NCBI RefSeq assembly: GCF_007997295.1 | Contig: NZ_VORY01000002.1 | Location: 1 to 64,000 of the forward strand | From: Gillisia hiemivivida | GTDB taxonomy: Bacteria; Bacteroidota; Bacteroidia; Flavobacteriales; Flavobacteriaceae | Reading direction: 5' to 3' | Length of the DNA: 64,000 nt | Shown: positions 62,801 through 64,000 of the stretch, piece after piece | How positions within the stretch are numbered: position 1 is the first letter of the stretch | Layout of the letters: each line of letters opens with the position of its first letter | Translations under genes and position numbers: made by a program | The notes under the pieces: model-generated | Database searches by the model: none | What the model was told of the DNA's origin: nothing | Seen by the model: only the letters and a program-made list of their open reading frames with translations

Positions 62801-62959
62801 AGTTCCTGTTCTGGTATTTTCAATACTAACATTCACGCCTGGCATTGTCATTCCGTTTACATCTGTAACAGTACCTGAAATCGTTTTTTCCTGTGCAATG
62901 GTCAACTGCACAACTAACACTAAGAATAGTGTAAAAACTGTTTGAAATTTATTTTTCAT
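59879..62959 (-). CDS. SusC/RagA-family TonB-dependent receptor
   Basis: 1026 residues. A signal peptide, then a carboxypeptidase-like regulatory domain (ISGTVTDVNGMTMPGVNVSI, ~29-110), a plug domain (NVQIRGIGSINGNTQPLYVL; SSLYGSRAANGVIIITTKDG) and a long barrel. This is the classic SusC build for uptake of oligosaccharides or peptides with TonB energy. Ends 29 bp before SusD. Divergent from the LysR gene, with a -7 box at 63068-63075 as the likely promoter. Confidence 0.92.
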   Translation of the reverse strand: MKNKFQTVFTLFLVLVVQLTIAQEKTISGTVTDVNGMTMPGVNVSIENTRTGTQTDFDGLYSIKANVGDVLNFSYIGMKVVNRTVGAEDVIDVKMENSAQSLDEVMVVAYGVSNKRSFTGAAETVQSEALTRGSTASFETALQGKVSGINVSTSGQPGGRSNVQIRGIGSINGNTQPLYVLDGVVINTNSNLRAGDNMVGSTSYNPLSTINSEDIKSITVLKDAAASSLYGSRAANGVIIITTKDGKKGETEITLGVETGWSQNLTEEKLINNDQFKGLWIEGQVNQYIQNTENAEFTRVYGDNGLYSNYENQARSDYEGIYGTTNANSDWLDAIYQDGLIRKYNLSARGGGENTSFYVSGNYLDQTGTMIETGLKRYSGRVNLENQAKDWLKLGVNLSVAKSERDAAIIDGSYAGGLNPLYMARVLPPAAPIYDPEGFGGFANLPNDIEKNANPIGLLTVGEYKNTEFRVRGNAYAEFQIIDPLSFKTTFGVDQQAIDETLYDNKVFGAGGGIWNGVLNRVKSEVFQYTVTNILNYNNDFGKHGFDVLLGQESQVSKMNSINVYGYDVLDSELLSASSIGTLWSHTGFSENYSLLSYFSQVSYNFDQKYYLSSSFRRDGSSRFGKDSRWGTFWSLSGAWVATEEDFLDIDGLDYLKFRGSYGTNGNLPPQYYAALAFFETDRKGYGGESGLSYGQLQNPDLSWELSKNFNVGMDVNLFGELNMTINYFHKKTEDLLLNVPVSNTTGFITQLQNFGEMINKGWEFEIGYNPISTEDFSWSTSANLTILDNKITKLRNDIVPTYSSRYGQDPLIIKEGESIYSFYLRDYAGVDPSNGYAQYHVLENGERTGEITTDAQEAGFGIFGDALQDFQGGIFNQLFYKDFTLDFLFTFGLGGKVYDRTAFMRDDDGFAPQYTNTVAQLSPWNPNNTDATVPIRINGNPTFSNDVSTRHLYDSDYLKLKNVKLSYNLPALGNTIKGGSVYLQGDNLFLLTELDGYDPEAIADGVNFFQVPTAKTVLLGIQLQF

Positions 62960-63067
62960 AAATATTTGATTTTTAGATAATAATGTTTCTGAGGGGAATA
63001 TGTACTGGCTTTTCCAATGTATTGAACACTAAATTCATAATAATCACTCTCCAAACTTTGTACAATT

Positions 63068-63095
63068 CAAACTTAGCGTTATTTTTGATACCAAA
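63068..63095 (-). promoter_or_regulatory. Possible promoter of SusC operon
   Basis: On the minus strand TTTG (63092-63095), 16 bases, then TAAGTTTG (63068-63075), which fits TTTG and TAnnTTTG of Bacteroidota promoters with slightly short spacing. It lies ~109 bp before the SusC start codon. Confidence 0.4.
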
Positions 63096-63125
63096 TAAGA
63101 CCAACTTAGTTAATTATTGATACTT

Positions 63126-64000
63126 ATGAGTGATCAAATAGAAATTAGACATCTTAGATATTTTTTAGCAGTTGCTGAAGATTTACATTTTAGAAAAGCT
63201 GCGGAGCGATTATACATTTCTCAGCCTGGGCTGAGTAGACAAATAAAACAAATGGAAATTGATCTGGGAATCCAATTATTTGAACGACACAATAGAAAAG
63301 TGAAATTGACACATGTGGGAGAATATCTTAAATTTGAAATAACAAAAAATTTAAAAAATTTAAATCAAATAATTAACCATGCCAAATTACTCCAAAATGG
63401 TAAGGAAGGTAGTTTGACTATTGGTTATGTGGGGTCTGCGATACAGAAAATCATTCCAGAATTATTATTAAAATTTGAGGAGAGATCCCCAAACATTATT
63501 TTCGTTCTGAAAGAAATGGATAACCAAAAACAAGTAAAAAATTTACTTTTACAAAATATTGATATAGGCTTTGTTAGACTAGATAGGGTACCGGTAGGTT
63601 TGAGTATTCGATCTGTTTTAATAGAAACTTTCTGTTTAGTTTTACCTAAAGATCATCCAATCGATAGCTCTAATTTCAAGAGCTTATCTCAATTTAAAGA
63701 TGAATTTTTCATATTGTTTGACCCCAAATTTAGTCCGCCATATTATGAAAAAGTAATGCGAATTTTTGACGATAATGATTTTACTCCAAAAGTATCTCAC
63801 AGCACTATACATGCTAATTCTATTTTCAAGCTAATTGAAAATAATTTTGGCATTTCTATTGTGCCCAAATCTTTACAAATGCCATATTATGAAAATATCA
63901 AGTTTATTGAATTAATAGATATTCCACAGCGAACAACTTTATCGGTGGTATGGGATAGGAAAAATACAAATCCTGCTTTAGATGATTTTTTGAAATTACT
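63126..64000 (+). CDS. LysR-family transcriptional regulator (cut by window end)
   Basis: 291 residues are visible to the window end without a stop. The N-terminal helix-turn-helix is IEIRHLRYFLAVAEDLHF and RKAAERLYISQPGLSRQIKQ, followed by a periplasmic-binding-like effector domain (LTIGYVGSAIQKIIPELLLK; FCLVLPKDHPI). It is divergent from the SusC-SusD-PepSY operon, a usual place for a local regulator, with 166 bp between starts. The effector cannot be named. Confidence 0.9.
   Translation, partial: MSDQIEIRHLRYFLAVAEDLHFRKAAERLYISQPGLSRQIKQMEIDLGIQLFERHNRKVKLTHVGEYLKFEITKNLKNLNQIINHAKLLQNGKEGSLTIGYVGSAIQKIIPELLLKFEERSPNIIFVLKEMDNQKQVKNLLLQNIDIGFVRLDRVPVGLSIRSVLIETFCLVLPKDHPIDSSNFKSLSQFKDEFFILFDPKFSPPYYEKVMRIFDDNDFTPKVSHSTIHANSIFKLIENNFGISIVPKSLQMPYYENIKFIELIDIPQRTTLSVVWDRKNTNPALDDFLKL

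Overview
The window looks like a marine-type Flavobacteriaceae (Bacteroidota) chromosome, close in style to Gramella, Salegentibacter or Zunongwangia. The basis is low GC, A-rich ribosome binding regions, TAnnTTTG-type -7 boxes, a SusC/SusD pair, a short eukaryote-like type II glutamine synthetase, and mobilisation and transfer genes of the Bacteroidota conjugative-transposon type. No species is claimed.

1-1.95 kb is a mobile-element scar. It holds an inverted, diverged counterpart of the mob promoter and oriT-like region found intact near 23.6 kb, a ~150-nt structured palindrome that recurs upstream of ssb at 22.2 kb, four tandem ~100-bp units with terminator-like hairpins, a decayed tyrosine recombinase and a third oriT-like core. 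1.95-8.3 kb is a nitrogen block: an alpha/beta-hydrolase/cyclase-like/AraC fusion regulator, a secreted peptide with GPKAKN repeats, a 35-residue basic ORF, glutamine synthetase, a mammalian-style glutaminase with ankyrin repeats, and an ammonium transporter.

8.3-21 kb is ordinary chromosome: isochorismatase-family hydrolase, Crp/Fnr regulator, a frameshifted possible dioxygenase, a KefB/C-like antiporter, VOC protein with divergent HxlR regulator, secreted hydrolase, SMR transporter, a DUF5706 (Pycsar-effector-like) membrane protein next to a TerB-like protein, TauE/SafE transporter with divergent Lrp regulator, and tRNA-Arg(TCT).

21.2-56.2 kb is an integrative conjugative element or its remnant. 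Its left part is the DNA-processing module (structured element, ssb, radC, putative oriT, BfmA-like protein, relaxase, coupling protein). The middle is cargo: a heavy-metal RND efflux operon with two His-rich proteins, a K+/H+ antiporter with D-cysteine desulfhydrase, and a defence island. That island is a three-gene operon with stops abutting starts (type IIG restriction-methylase, DUF4365-TPR protein, GIY-YIG protein), convergent with a 1263-residue STAND NTPase that has an N-terminal nuclease-like domain. The right part is a minus-strand tra operon (traE-F-G-I-J-K-M-N plus a lipoprotein) with its own terminator, a cell-wall amidase and an IS1595 fragment. No intact integrase is in the window.

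56.2-64 kb is chromosome again: a PaaE-like ferredoxin reductase, PepSY protein, SusD, SusC and a divergent LysR regulator cut by the window end.

The strongest leads are the duplicated structured element whose outer stems covary, the oriT-like sites whose flanking arms also covary, the defence operon with its STAND neighbour, and the glutamine-cycle cluster with a kidney-type glutaminase architecture.
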